A stretch of 64,000 bases of DNA, taken from positions 310,001 to 374,000 of the forward strand of contig CBDAPN010000030.1 of NCBI GenBank assembly GCA_965198415.1, in the 5' to 3' direction. The stretch is from Endozoicomonas sp965198415. GTDB taxonomy: Bacteria > Pseudomonadota > Gammaproteobacteria > Pseudomonadales > Endozoicomonadaceae. Positions 1 to 8,556 of the stretch are shown here, one piece after another. Both the position numbers and the translations under genes were made by a program. Positions within the stretch are counted from its first letter, which is position 1. Each line of letters starts with the position of its first letter. The notes under the pieces are model-generated. The model made no database searches, was not told the DNA's origin, and worked only from the letters and a program-made list of their open reading frames with translations.

Positions 1-607
1 CGTGACCTTCTTTGATAGTCCCAGGCAGCAGAGCCTCAATAGCACCAATACCCTGCTCCAGCTGAGCACCGAGATTGAGCGCCCCCGCCACAGGCACACC
101 GCGCTCCAAAAATACATGAATTTTTTTCTGGAAGCCCTTGATACTGCAGGCTTTACTGGCCACCAGCGGCAACACCGGGCAACCCAGTTCACGGGACAGT
201 TTGTCAATATTGATGTCCATGCCTTTTTCCCGGGCAACGTCCATCATATTGAGAACCACAATCACCGGAACCCCCATATCCAGAACCTCAGAGGTCAGAT
301 ACAGGTTGCGCTCCAGGTTAGAGGCATCAATGATATTGACGATAAGGTCGGCTTCGCGTTTGAGGATATAATCACGGGCTACTTTTTCATCCAGCGAGAC
401 ATCGCTGTCCACGACATCAAGGCAGTAGGTGCCCGGCAGGTCAACCACCTCCACCGAGTGGCCGTGGTAAGTATAATGCCCGCTGCGCTTCTCAACCGTA
501 ACGCCCGGCCAGTTACCGACCCGTTGGCGAGCACCGGTCAGGGCATTGAATAGCGTGGTTTTGCCACAATTGGGATTTCCGACAATAGCAATAGTTTGCT
601 CTTTCAT
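1..607 (-). CDS. feoB: Ferrous iron transporter FeoB, N-terminal part (cut by window edge)
   Basis: Only the first ~202 residues are present; the gene runs off the left edge. The translation begins MKEQTIAIVGNPNCGKTTLF and carries the G-protein signatures of FeoB: G1 GNPNCGKT (residues 10-17), G3 DLPGTY and G4 NMMD. FeoB is the inner-membrane Fe(II) uptake protein, whose cytosolic GTPase domain precedes a membrane channel; the channel lies outside the window. The ATG overlaps the feoA stop codon (ATGA, 604-607), so the two are translationally coupled. The opposite strand is also open here but makes no recognisable protein. Confidence 0.95.
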   Translation of the reverse strand, partial: MKEQTIAIVGNPNCGKTTLFNALTGARQRVGNWPGVTVEKRSGHYTYHGHSVEVVDLPGTYCLDVVDSDVSLDEKVARDYILKREADLIVNIIDASNLERNLYLTSEVLDMGVPVIVVLNMMDVAREKGMDINIDKLSRELGCPVLPLVASKACSIKGFQKKIHVFLERGVPVAGALNLGAQLEQGIGAIEALLPGTIKEGH

Positions 608-834
608 GACTTGGAAACCTCCACAATATCCGCTTCATGACGACGCAGGGTTAACTGCGACCCTCTGACCTCCAGCTGAATAGGGTCTCCTAAAGGCGCA
701 ACCCGAGAGACCTTGAACGGGGTTCCAATCGTCAGCCCCATGGCCATGAGTTTACGCCGGTAAGCGCTTCCCGAGTCCAGAAAGCCGGCAACACTTCCAC
801 TTTCGCCAACTTCTAGCTCACCCAATGTGTCCAT
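604..834 (-). CDS. feoA: Ferrous iron transport protein FeoA
   Basis: A 76-residue SH3-like protein with the FeoA layout: LGELEVGESGSVAGF at the N-terminus, then RRKLMAMGLTIGTPFKV and a closing LTLRRHEADIVEV. FeoA is a small cytosolic partner of FeoB needed for Fe(II) uptake. The start is supported by a GGAGT Shine-Dalgarno 8 bases upstream. It is the first gene of feoAB and overlaps feoB by 4 bases. No feoC is visible in the window. Confidence 0.93.
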   Translation of the reverse strand: MDTLGELEVGESGSVAGFLDSGSAYRRKLMAMGLTIGTPFKVSRVAPLGDPIQLEVRGSQLTLRRHEADIVEVSKS

Positions 835-1089
835 CGTTTTTACTCCACTGGTAACAACCGTCGATTTTTACTGCGAGTATCGACTACCAGACTTCTCGAT
901 AATGGTCAGTGAAACAACCGTAAAGTGATTGCAAGAGAAGGTGCTACGGGTCAATTATTATGGCGTGCTTTGTGTGTACAAAATACTTTTCGAGGTTGCC
1001 CGTGAATACGACGCAGCAATTTGACAGCAATTTGACTAGCGTTCGTAAGCCCCCGGTTAAGCTTCAATCAAAATGAATATATACGCAAA

Positions 1090-1104
1090 TGAGAATGGTT
1101 ACAA
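1090..1104. promoter_or_regulatory. Weak Fur-box-like sequence upstream of feoAB
   Basis: TGAGAATGGTTACAA resembles the 7-1-7 Fur half-site pair (TGATAAT-N-ATTATCA) at 10 of 14 positions. Fur control of feoAB is common in gammaproteobacteria. The site is about 255 bases from the feoA start, which is far for a simple repressor site, so this is a weak call. Confidence 0.2.
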
Positions 1105-1267
1105 TTTGGTAACAGGGGACAGAACACTTCAATGGCCTGAATCAAAAGACACCTGCCTTTACGCAGATTTTGCAACATGGGATTTAGAATTAGCTCTGAA
1201 CCGAGCAAAAGAACGTCACCCGAATACCTCATACACCAACTGAACGGTTCGGGTGACAATATGGGCA

Positions 1268-1305
1268 AATGCATGCGCCGGGCTTGTGCCAGGTACGCAT
1301 GCATT
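1268..1305. repeat. Perfect 10-bp inverted repeat 3' of the GAPDH-like gene
   Basis: AATGCATGCG (1268-1277) and its exact reverse complement (1296-1305) flank an 18-base spacer that can itself pair in part (GGC/GCC). It starts 41 bases past the GAPDH-like stop codon and could form a transcript-end hairpin, but no T-run follows on the minus strand, so it is not a textbook terminator. Confidence 0.45.
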
Positions 1306-1346
1306 CCACAGGGAAGCGAGATGCAGATCCCGTATTGGACAAGTGG

Positions 1347-2789
1347 TTACGGTACTGTTGGGTACATGACGCCGGACATCAGTTGTAAAATCCGGTTGAC
1401 TTGGCAGCTGTAGCCGAATTCATTGTCGTACCAGACATAAAGCACACAGCGGTTACCATCGACGATGGTCGCTTGACCGTCCACCACCCCAGCCCGACGA
1501 CTGCCGACAAAGTCACTGGAAACCGCTTCCACTGAGGTAACGTAATCCACTTGCTTTTGCAGGCTGGAATACAACGACGTGTTGCGCAAAAACTCGTTCA
1601 ACTCAGCAACCGAACTGGACTGGGTCAAAGTAAGATTGAGTATGGCGAGGGAAACATTGGGCGTCGGTACGCGAATGGCGTTACCAGTTAACTTGCCCGC
1701 CAGCTCCGGTAAGGCTTTGGCCACCGCTTTGGCTGCACCGGTTTCGGTGATGACCATGTTTAATGCGGCACTGCGCCCACGGCGCTCACCATTGTGGTAA
1801 TTGTCAATCAGGTTCTGATCATTGGTGTAGGAGTGCACGGTTTCAACATGGCCGTGTTCAACACCGAACTGATCGTTGATCGCTTTGAGCACCGGCGTTA
1901 TGGCGTTGGTGGTACAGGAGGCGGCAGAGAGTATGGTATCGCTCGGTTGAATGTCCTGATGGTTGACGCCATAAACAATATTTTTAATATCCCCCTTGCC
2001 CGGCGCAGTGAGCAGAACCCGTGCAACCCCCTTGGCTTGCAGATGCAGGCCAAGGCCCTGTGCATCACGCCATTTACCGGTATTGTCCACCACCACAGCA
2101 TTATTGATGCCGTATTGGGTGTAATCAATGGCGTCCGGAGCGTTGGAGTAGATAATCTGAATGGTGACACCGTTGGCATAGATGACACTGTTTTCGTCAT
2201 CCACCGTGATGGTGCCCTGAAAGGAACCGTGCACTGAATCGCGACGCAGCAGGCTAGCCCGCTTTTGCAGGTCGTTATCGGCGGCTCCCGGGCGCACCAC
2301 CACCGCCCGCAGATTAAGGCCTGAACCACTGCCGGCACGCTCAATTAGGATTCGTGCCATCAAACGCCCGATACGCCCAAAGCCGTAAAGCACAACATCC
2401 TGCCCGGCCTCACCGGTTGACTTGGCCAGCTGTTCAACGTGGGTGATGGGCTCGATTTGCTCCTTAATGTAAGCGGCCAGAGGCTGACCATTACCCGAGC
2501 GGCGATACCCTACAGCGAGCTTGCCGATATCGATGCGCGACGAACCCAACTCCAGAGTGGACAAAATTTCCAAAATGGGATGAGTTTCATGAACCGTAAG
2601 GCCACTGTCTTCAATCTGCCGGACAAACTTGTGCGTTTTGAGGATGCTGATAACCGAGCGGTTTATAATAGGGCGTCCGTATATAGAAGTGACGACGTTA
2701 TGGTTACGATACAGCTGACCAATCAAAGGAATCATTGATTCGGCCAGAGCTTCATGTTCTTTCCAGTCCTTAAAACGGTCTGCTACCAC
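1347..2789 (-). CDS. Glyceraldehyde-3-phosphate dehydrogenase-like protein with N-terminal extension
   Basis: 480 residues, against about 330-340 for ordinary GAPDH. The last ~350 residues carry the family hallmarks: Rossmann NAD-binding YGFGRIGRLMARIL, the catalytic-cysteine motif SAASCTTNAITPVL, TGAAKAV followed by LTGNAIRVPTPNVS, and WYDNEFGYSCQ near the C-terminus. The first ~130 residues are an extra helical region. GAPDH-like proteins with this extension are known in other gammaproteobacteria such as Pseudomonas; their physiological role, glycolytic or gluconeogenic, is less clear than that of GapA. The start is a GTG with GGGAA 7 bases upstream; an in-frame TAG lies ten codons further up. 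It appears to be transcribed alone. Confidence 0.88.
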   Translation of the reverse strand: MVADRFKDWKEHEALAESMIPLIGQLYRNHNVVTSIYGRPIINRSVISILKTHKFVRQIEDSGLTVHETHPILEILSTLELGSSRIDIGKLAVGYRRSGNGQPLAAYIKEQIEPITHVEQLAKSTGEAGQDVVLYGFGRIGRLMARILIERAGSGSGLNLRAVVVRPGAADNDLQKRASLLRRDSVHGSFQGTITVDDENSVIYANGVTIQIIYSNAPDAIDYTQYGINNAVVVDNTGKWRDAQGLGLHLQAKGVARVLLTAPGKGDIKNIVYGVNHQDIQPSDTILSAASCTTNAITPVLKAINDQFGVEHGHVETVHSYTNDQNLIDNYHNGERRGRSAALNMVITETGAAKAVAKALPELAGKLTGNAIRVPTPNVSLAILNLTLTQSSSVAELNEFLRNTSLYSSLQKQVDYVTSVEAVSSDFVGSRRAGVVDGQATIVDGNRCVLYVWYDNEFGYSCQVNRILQLMSGVMYPTVP

Positions 2790-3238
2790 GATGATTTCCC
2801 GTTTATTATTAAAATTCAGCTAATGCTACTGTCTGAAAGCTGTTCAAAAAATGGCGCCTCATCGGGCAACTTTGGAGCGAGCAGGGCAGAAAATTGAATC
2901 TGAAAATTTGGAATTTTTTGATCAACTGACTGCCACCGCAGTGAGACAGGCTATTCCCCAACAGCCCCCAAGCGGCGCCACGCTATTATCCTTACTGATC
3001 ACCCAAAGTGCAACAAAGTTTCACAAAGATAAACACAAAAACCAAATTTCTGGCCACTACCCACGCCATTTTAAAACATGGACAAACCCGCCCCCCCTGA
3101 CTATGTCGCATTATCGCGAGAGTTTCATGGAACTTTTAAACACGGTTACCGTCTAAATAAAGTAACTACAGCCTAAAGTCATCACTTAAGAGCCGGGCAG
3201 GTTAACAGTGCCTGCCAGCCTACAGGGGAAAATAAATC
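2790..3238. other. Divergent intergenic region between GAPDH-like gene and kinase locus
   Basis: About 450 bases between divergent genes, so it should hold both promoters. An open frame at 2851-3156 has no convincing ribosome site and no family resemblance; I treat it as chance. A small perfect hairpin (GGCAGG at 3196-3201, CCTGCC at 3211-3216) lies in the likely 5' leader of the kinase locus, just before its AGGGGA ribosome-binding site. Confidence 0.45.
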
Positions 3239-4021
3239 ATGGACAATCATTTTAAATTCGACATGGCCACTCACAGCGGGTCAATGGTTCACAGTGCAGG
3301 AGATACCGCACAAACTCAGGCCATGCCTTTTTCTGGCCGCAGCACTACCGTGACTGAACCTAGCAAAAACCTATTGATTCGTGGCTTGGAAAAGTTAGGC
3401 AAAAGCCTTAAAACACTTCTGGAATACATAATTAAACCGTTTACATTGTTGTTTGAATATATCCAAACCAAAGTACAGGCATTATCTGACTCTAATGAGT
3501 CAAAGCCCGGGGGCAACAAAGGCAACCAAGAGCCCGGGAACAATCCGGGCAAGAGCCCAACGGGCAACCAAAGAGCCCGGGAACAATCCGGGCAACAACG
3601 GCAACCAAGAGCCCGGGAACAATCCGGGCAACAACGGCAACCAAGAGCCCGGGAACAATCGGGCAACAACGGCAACCAAGAGCCCGGGAACAATTCGGGC
3701 AACAAAGGCAACCAAGAGCCCGGGAACAATTCGGGCAACAAAGGCAACCAAGAGCCCGGGAACAATTCGGGCAACAACGGCAACCAAGAGCCCCGGGAAC
3801 AAGCCCGGAACAACGGGCAACGGCAACCAAGAGCCCGGGAACAATTCGGGCAACAACGGCAACCAAGAGCCCGGGAACAATTCGGGCAAGGCAGCCAAAA
3901 GCCCGGGAACAATTCGGGCATAGGCAGCCAAAAGCCCGGGAACAATTCGGGCATAGGCAGCCAAAAGCCCGGGAACAATTCGGGCATAGGCAGCCAAAAG
4001 CCCGGAACAATTCGGGCATAG
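3239..4021 (+). CDS. 5' part of a frameshifted kinase gene: leader plus GNN-rich repeat region
   Basis: This frame encodes 260 residues from an ATG preceded by AGGGGA about 9 bases upstream. Residues 1-85 are unique, with no Sec signal and a probable amphipathic helix (about 43-82, from LLIRGLEKLGKSLKTLLEYI). From residue ~88 the protein is a GNNGNQEPGNNPG-type repeat. Inside the repeat the reading slips into an RQPRAREQ register and back at least twice through paired 1-base indels. It finally ends at TAG 4019-4021 because the unit at 4001-4005 reads CCCGG where neighbours read CCCGGG. Restoring one base there joins this frame exactly to the kinase frame ending at 6450, giving a protein of 1,070 residues. 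I infer one gene, either genuinely broken, phase-variable or mis-sequenced. Confidence 0.6.
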   Translation: MDNHFKFDMATHSGSMVHSAGDTAQTQAMPFSGRSTTVTEPSKNLLIRGLEKLGKSLKTLLEYIIKPFTLLFEYIQTKVQALSDSNESKPGGNKGNQEPGNNPGKSPTGNQRAREQSGQQRQPRAREQSGQQRQPRAREQSGNNGNQEPGNNSGNKGNQEPGNNSGNKGNQEPGNNSGNNGNQEPREQARNNGQRQPRAREQFGQQRQPRAREQFGQGSQKPGNNSGIGSQKPGNNSGIGSQKPGNNSGIGSQKPGTIRA

Positions 4022-4182
4022 GCAGCCAAAAGCCCGGGAACAATTCGGGCATAGGCAGCCAAAAGCCCGGGAACAATTCGGGCATAGGCAGCCAAAAGCC
4101 CGGGAACAATCTGAGCAACAAAGGCAGCCAAAAGCCCGGGAACAATCTGAGCAACAAAGGCAGCCAAAAGTCTGGGAACAAT
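3504..4182 (+). repeat. GC-rich coding minisatellite, about 20 units of 33-36 bp
   Basis: A head-to-tail array built around the core AGCCCGGGAACAAT. Early units are 36 bp (GNNGNQEPGNNP in the productive frame), later ones 33 bp (GIGSQKPGNNS), and the last two are 36 bp again with LSNKGSQK. The unit lengths are multiples of three, so copy-number change alone would keep the frame. However, several units carry single-base gains or losses (extra A near 3571, lost base near 3658, extra C near 3791, lost base near 3890, lost G at 4001-4005). The C/G runs and tandem structure make the tract prone to slippage and also to sequencing error. Confidence 0.9.
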
Positions 4183-4200
4183 CTACTATCTCCCAAGCTG

Positions 4201-6450
4201 ATGGGCTCCGAGCCGAACACCTTATCGGGCTGCTCTGGTGCGTCTGGCATTCGCTATGACAGTCAGGCTAACACTCCATCGCTTCCAGAAAACCGTGGGC
4301 AAGGCGTTTCGGGGTCAGGGCAAACCTATAACAATCAAACCAGAATGATAAAAAAATCACCTCCACGGAATTTGCAAAGCCCACCCATGTGCAAACCAAA
4401 AAAAGTCATATTCCAACAAAAATCGACCCAACCGGTAGCAAACTTATCATCAGAACCAACAGGCGCAGGCCAACAAAGCCGCCCTGCTCAAGCGATAAAC
4501 CAGCCAAAGGTCATACCCATCCCTCAAGACTTGGAGCAAGGAGCAAAAGACAACGATAAAACGAACGAAGATATCTTTTCAGATTTGAAAGAAACCATTG
4601 AACGGGCTAATGAAGAGGAGTTCGCCAATTTCACACAAACGGTAATTCATGCAGCCAACAATTATTCTAATCCAGATTTAATGAAGAGTTTGACGGCTTT
4701 TTTACAAAAGCCACGCCATGAAATTTTGAACTCCAAGATGATCGACAGTAACAACAAAAATTTAGGCTTAATGTTACGTCTCATCAGAGATGACGTAAAT
4801 GAAGCGGCAAAAAGGGTATCATCAAAACCATCAGGCACCGCAGGTAACAAAACGCCAATAATACGGCACCCAGTCACTGCTTCTGACACCACCCAATGGA
4901 TTGGCCATGGGGAGCAAACTCATTTAAACCACCCATTACCTACTACAAAGCCCACCACTACAGGCCAGTTTTCAGGCGCAGGCCAACAACGCCACCCTGC
5001 TCAGGCAATAAACCAGCCAAAAGTCGTACCCAGTCCTCGCGACTTGGAACGGGGAGAAAAAAGCAGTCCTCTAACATCGCCGGTTGTAAGACAGCACAAC
5101 CTTAATACAGGTATGCAACCAAACCCTGCAGTCAAACTTATTATTCCTGTGCCCCAATCGGGCGAAGCAAGATCTTTATATTTTTTAAATACCATTGCCT
5201 TGAAGACTGATGAGGAGTTGGAAAATTTCAAGCGCACTATAATTCATGAAGCCTACAAATCTGATTCGTATATAGGGGAGTATTTCACGAATTTGTTACA
5301 CAATACACAGCATGAACTTTTGCAGCAACGGCTTAACAACGATGACCAATCAGAGTTGAACGGCCATTTAGACTTCTATTTAGCTTTACTCCAAAATGAC
5401 TCATGTATTCCTCAAGATCAAAACTTAATTGAGGCCGCCGCACTTAACACCGTTGTTTCAGGAAAGTTATTTAATGCGCCATACATTTTTGAGAAAAAAT
5501 TGGGAGAAGGTGCAAATGCTGAAGTCTTTCTCATGAAGAATACGGCCAATGAATTACCGGTAGTCATGAAAATTACTAATAAATCGCTCTTGGATAATGA
5601 AGATTTCTTTTATCTTAAGAACAAACTCGGTAACACTAATCAGTTCGTACGAGGCGAAGGTATCGGGCTATCCAAAGAATTAAAATGCGACCACTGTCCG
5701 AAGGTTATTGGTCTCATTGTTTATGACAAATTTAATCAAACCCTACGCTTAGTTAATGAAAGTAGGCCCACATCTGTGAATAAGGATAACGACATAATTT
5801 ACGGCGTTATTACCTCCTATACAGAGGGTGCTCAATCTGCAGACAACTTCTTTGTTGGTAAAAAAGATCCTGATTTAGTAAAAACGTTTGCCAAAAAAGG
5901 CTTTGAATCATTGGCTCATCTTCACGAAAACGGCGTTTATCACAATGATATAAAACCTCACAACATGCTGGTAAAAAAAGATCCTCATGCAGGCCTGCTT
6001 GTGCCGATTATCGACTTTCAGGAAAGCTGTGTTTCTGATGGACATAAGATGCGACCACTGGCCGGTACGGCGTACTATGGCTCTCCGGAGAAATTTGCCA
6101 AAAACGACTTTGAAGTTGGCCCAAACCCGTGCTTGCCCGGAGCTTCTGATGTTTGGGAAATGGGGACTACTGTATTTCTCATCATGGCAGGTTATTTTCA
6201 TGACAACCCCTACGCCGACGATATGGAAAACTCACCACTGCGTGATTACAGTCAAATAATCAGATCAAAGCAAACTCCGTGCCCGAAATTTTCTGATTTC
6301 CTCAAACAGTCCGAAAACCAAAATATACAATTCTGGCTGCGGCATCACCCGGCAGTTTTTGCTCTTCTGGACCAAATATTTGTACCTGAAGAACAGCGCA
6401 TCAGTGCCAAAGAAGCTGCCGAGCATCAATGCTGGAACACATCAAAATAG
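4201..6450 (+). CDS. Eukaryote-like Ser/Thr protein kinase (3' part of frameshifted gene)
   Basis: 749 residues from the first ATG, but the frame is open upstream through the repeat tract and this ATG has no ribosome site, so it is probably the 3' portion of a gene starting at 3239. Residues ~423-747 form a kinase domain: glycine loop LGEGANAEV (434-442), VAIK-like VVMK (Lys457), catalytic loop HNDIKPHN (581-588, Asp583), metal-binding DFQ in place of DFG (Asp605), AGTAYYGSPE activation end (621-630) and DVWEMG (650-655). The key Lys and both Asp residues are kept, so activity is plausible. Residues ~87-198 and ~257-400 are two diverged copies of one module (GAGQQ..PAQAINQPKV, then a helical NF..T.IHEA segment). 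There is no signal peptide or transmembrane helix. Given its composition I infer a host-directed effector kinase; the substrate is unknown. Confidence 0.82.
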   Translation: MGSEPNTLSGCSGASGIRYDSQANTPSLPENRGQGVSGSGQTYNNQTRMIKKSPPRNLQSPPMCKPKKVIFQQKSTQPVANLSSEPTGAGQQSRPAQAINQPKVIPIPQDLEQGAKDNDKTNEDIFSDLKETIERANEEEFANFTQTVIHAANNYSNPDLMKSLTAFLQKPRHEILNSKMIDSNNKNLGLMLRLIRDDVNEAAKRVSSKPSGTAGNKTPIIRHPVTASDTTQWIGHGEQTHLNHPLPTTKPTTTGQFSGAGQQRHPAQAINQPKVVPSPRDLERGEKSSPLTSPVVRQHNLNTGMQPNPAVKLIIPVPQSGEARSLYFLNTIALKTDEELENFKRTIIHEAYKSDSYIGEYFTNLLHNTQHELLQQRLNNDDQSELNGHLDFYLALLQNDSCIPQDQNLIEAAALNTVVSGKLFNAPYIFEKKLGEGANAEVFLMKNTANELPVVMKITNKSLLDNEDFFYLKNKLGNTNQFVRGEGIGLSKELKCDHCPKVIGLIVYDKFNQTLRLVNESRPTSVNKDNDIIYGVITSYTEGAQSADNFFVGKKDPDLVKTFAKKGFESLAHLHENGVYHNDIKPHNMLVKKDPHAGLLVPIIDFQESCVSDGHKMRPLAGTAYYGSPEKFAKNDFEVGPNPCLPGASDVWEMGTTVFLIMAGYFHDNPYADDMENSPLRDYSQIIRSKQTPCPKFSDFLKQSENQNIQFWLRHHPAVFALLDQIFVPEEQRISAKEAAEHQCWNTSK

Positions 6451-6548
6451 CAAACCCGGAATAATAGGTCGTTGCTTGCAGGGGGCGCTGATACCAACAG
6501 CGCCTAAACTGTGAATTGTTTGGTTGGAGACAGAGGATTGTGAGGCTG

Positions 6549-6586
6549 CCTCTTAGCGCAAAAGCTCAGCGCTTTTCGCTAAGAGG
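6549..6586. terminator. Strong hairpin between convergent kinase and serS genes
   Basis: CCTCTTAGCG (6549-6558) pairs perfectly with CGCTAAGAGG (6577-6586), and the stem continues inward with AAAAGC/GCTTTT across one bulged C. It lies between two converging genes and may end transcription in both directions, although neither side has a long T-run. Confidence 0.5.
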
Positions 6587-6594
6587 GCAAAAGT

Positions 6595-7881
6595 CTAAAT
6601 AACAGTTACTCCCCCCATATACGACTGCAAAGCTTCGGGGATATGAATACGGCCCTCGGCATCCTGATAATTCTCCAGCACCGCCACCAGAGTGCGCCCA
6701 ACCGCCAGGCCGGAGCCGTTCAATGTGTGTAACAGCTCCGGCTTGCCAGCTTCATTACGAAAACGGGCTTTAATCCGCCGGGCCTGAAAATCCAAACAGT
6801 TACTGATGGAGGAGATTTCACGGTATTGGTTTTGTGCCGGTAACCACACTTCAAGGTCGTAGGTTTTTGCCGCACCAAAGCCCATATCACCACCGCACAG
6901 GGCAACCACACGGTAAGGCAAGCCGAGCTTTTGTAAGATTGCCTCACCGTGGGCAGTCATCTCTTCCAGGGCTTCGTAGGATTTTTCCGGATGCACAATT
7001 TGCACCATCTCAACCTTCTCAAACTGATGCTGACGGATTAACCCGCGGGTGTCCCGACCGTAGCTACCGGCTTCACTGCGAAAACAAGCGGTATGAGCAG
7101 TCAGGCGAATGGGCAGCTCAGTAGCGTCCACAATTTGCTCCCGTACCAGGTTGGTCAGGGTCACTTCAGCGGTGGGAATCAGGAAAAACTGTTTTTGCTC
7201 AACGCTCTCGTCGTCATCACAGGCGGTTTTGAACAGGTCTTCACCAAATTTTGGAAGTTGGCCGGTACCATAAAGCGCCTTGTCGTGTACTAACAGCGGG
7301 GTGTTAACCTCTTCATAGCCGTGTTCAATGGTTTGAACGTCGAGCATGAACTGCGCCAACGCCCGGTGCAAACGGGCGATTTTGCCCCGCAGCACGGCAA
7401 AGCGCGAGCCAGAAAGCGACGCTGCGGCCTCAAAATCGAGCCCCAAAGGCTCGCCAAGGTCAACATGGTCACGCACAGCGAAATCAAATTGACGGGGTTC
7501 ACCGACGCTACGAACCAGTACATTGTCGTTTTCGTCATTGCCTTCAGGCACCGAAGTATCTGGGAGGTTGGGAATTTCCAGCAGCAGCTGGTTCAGCTCC
7601 TCCTGAACCCTCGACAGTGCCTGTTCATTGTCTTTGAGCTGGTTATTTAGCTGATCCATGCGTTGCTTCAGTGCCGACACATCGCCACCTTGCGACTTGA
7701 TTTTGCCAAACTCTTTGGAACCAGACTTACGCTCGCTCTGCAGCTGTTCGGTTTCTACCTGAAGTGACTTACGACGATCTTCCAGAGCAACAAGACGATC
7801 AACGTCCAATGTAAACTGTTTCTTTAGCAGCTGTTTTGCCACGGCTTGTGGTGTATTGCGAACGAGTTTGGGGTCTAGCAT
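6595..7881 (-). CDS. serS: Seryl-tRNA synthetase
   Basis: Class II aminoacyl-tRNA synthetase charging tRNA-Ser, cytosolic. The 428-residue length from MLDPKLVRNT fits the bacterial family; an upstream in-frame ATG (7926) would add 15 residues unlike the family and is rejected. The first ~110 residues form the long coiled-coil tRNA-binding arm. The catalytic core shows motif 2 (CFRSEAGSYGRDTRGLIR, then HQFEKVEMV) and motif 3 (LNGSGLAVGRTLVAVLENYQ). It lies downstream of crcB on the same strand (94-base gap), a common gammaproteobacterial order. Confidence 0.96.
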   Translation of the reverse strand: MLDPKLVRNTPQAVAKQLLKKQFTLDVDRLVALEDRRKSLQVETEQLQSERKSGSKEFGKIKSQGGDVSALKQRMDQLNNQLKDNEQALSRVQEELNQLLLEIPNLPDTSVPEGNDENDNVLVRSVGEPRQFDFAVRDHVDLGEPLGLDFEAAASLSGSRFAVLRGKIARLHRALAQFMLDVQTIEHGYEEVNTPLLVHDKALYGTGQLPKFGEDLFKTACDDDESVEQKQFFLIPTAEVTLTNLVREQIVDATELPIRLTAHTACFRSEAGSYGRDTRGLIRQHQFEKVEMVQIVHPEKSYEALEEMTAHGEAILQKLGLPYRVVALCGGDMGFGAAKTYDLEVWLPAQNQYREISSISNCLDFQARRIKARFRNEAGKPELLHTLNGSGLAVGRTLVAVLENYQDAEGRIHIPEALQSYMGGVTVI

Positions 7882-7975
7882 ATGCCTACCAAATTCCGAT
7901 TGATGGTTGCAAACCTGAGTCGCCACCCCCGAATGGGTGGCTGAGCAAGATCATACACCAAGGGCGCTGCGCTAG

Positions 7976-8371
7976 TCAGCCATGCAAAATGAACTTTATT
8001 CCCTGATACCCCGCCCAAGTGCCCAGCACACATAAACCAACACTGGCCAACAGATAGGCAACGCCCTCCACAATCCGGCCAGAATGCAGCAGTCGAACAA
8101 GATCCAGCGAAAAAGTGGAGAACGTCGTCAAGGCACCCAAAAAGCCCACTGTTGCAAACTCTCTGTACAAGGGAGGCAACATACTTTTGACCGCCAGACA
8201 GTACCAGGCCACGCCCATTAGCAGCGAACCGACCACATTGACCGTCAGCGTGGGTAATGGAAAGGGCTGATGATGACTGGCGCACCACTGATACACCAGT
8301 GAACGGGTCAGAGCACCGATGCCGCCCCCAACAGCAACCGCAAGGTAGTGTAGAAATGATGAAAATTCCAT
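7976..8371 (-). CDS. crcB: Fluoride ion channel CrcB/Fluc
   Basis: 131 residues with four hydrophobic segments and the Fluc signatures: GGGIGALTRSLVYQW near the N-terminus, TLTVNVVGSLLMG with the pore-lining Asn, and GFLGALTTFSTFS. The family forms dual-topology dimers that export fluoride across the inner membrane. GGAG lies 6 bases before the ATG. It precedes serS on the same strand. I see no convincing fluoride riboswitch in the ~185-base leader shared with the divergent phosphatase gene. Confidence 0.94.
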   Translation of the reverse strand: MEFSSFLHYLAVAVGGGIGALTRSLVYQWCASHHQPFPLPTLTVNVVGSLLMGVAWYCLAVKSMLPPLYREFATVGFLGALTTFSTFSLDLVRLLHSGRIVEGVAYLLASVGLCVLGTWAGYQGIKFILHG

Positions 8372-8556
8372 TGCGTGCTCCGGCTAGACAAGGACATTAG
8401 TTTAACTGTTCTACCCCGCCTGACAAGCCTCGTTGATACCCACAACAAACCACCCCAAGATTTAACCAATCCGTAAATTTTCAGCCATAAAATCGCAATA
8501 TTGATGATTTCTAATAATGCCTGGTCTGAAATATTAACAACACAGTGAAAGTAACG

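Larger units (their letters stand above)
835..1346. other. Intergenic region between feoA and the GAPDH-like gene
   Basis: About 510 bases without a convincing gene; short ORFs on both strands resemble nothing and lack good ribosome sites. It must contain the feoAB promoter. Two partial Fur-box-like stretches are visible: GATAATG at 898-904 and TGAGAATGGTTACAA at 1090-1104, the latter matching 10 of 14 informative positions of the 7-1-7 Fur consensus. A perfect inverted repeat at 1268-1305 is listed separately. Confidence 0.5.

Noticed and set aside
2..553. Long plus-strand open frame over feoB
   Set aside because: It is the mirror of FeoB, whose G1, G3 and G4 motifs are clear on the minus strand; the plus-strand product resembles nothing.
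2851..3156. 101-residue plus-strand ORF upstream of the kinase locus
   Set aside because: No ribosome-binding site, no family resemblance and composition like the surrounding intergenic DNA.
3504..4182. CRISPR-like direct repeats
   Set aside because: The units are contiguous and coding with no unique spacers, so it is a minisatellite, not a CRISPR array.
3316..4250. Long minus-strand ORFs through the minisatellite
   Set aside because: The GC-rich repeat is stop-free in several frames on both strands; the products are pure repeat with no ribosome site.
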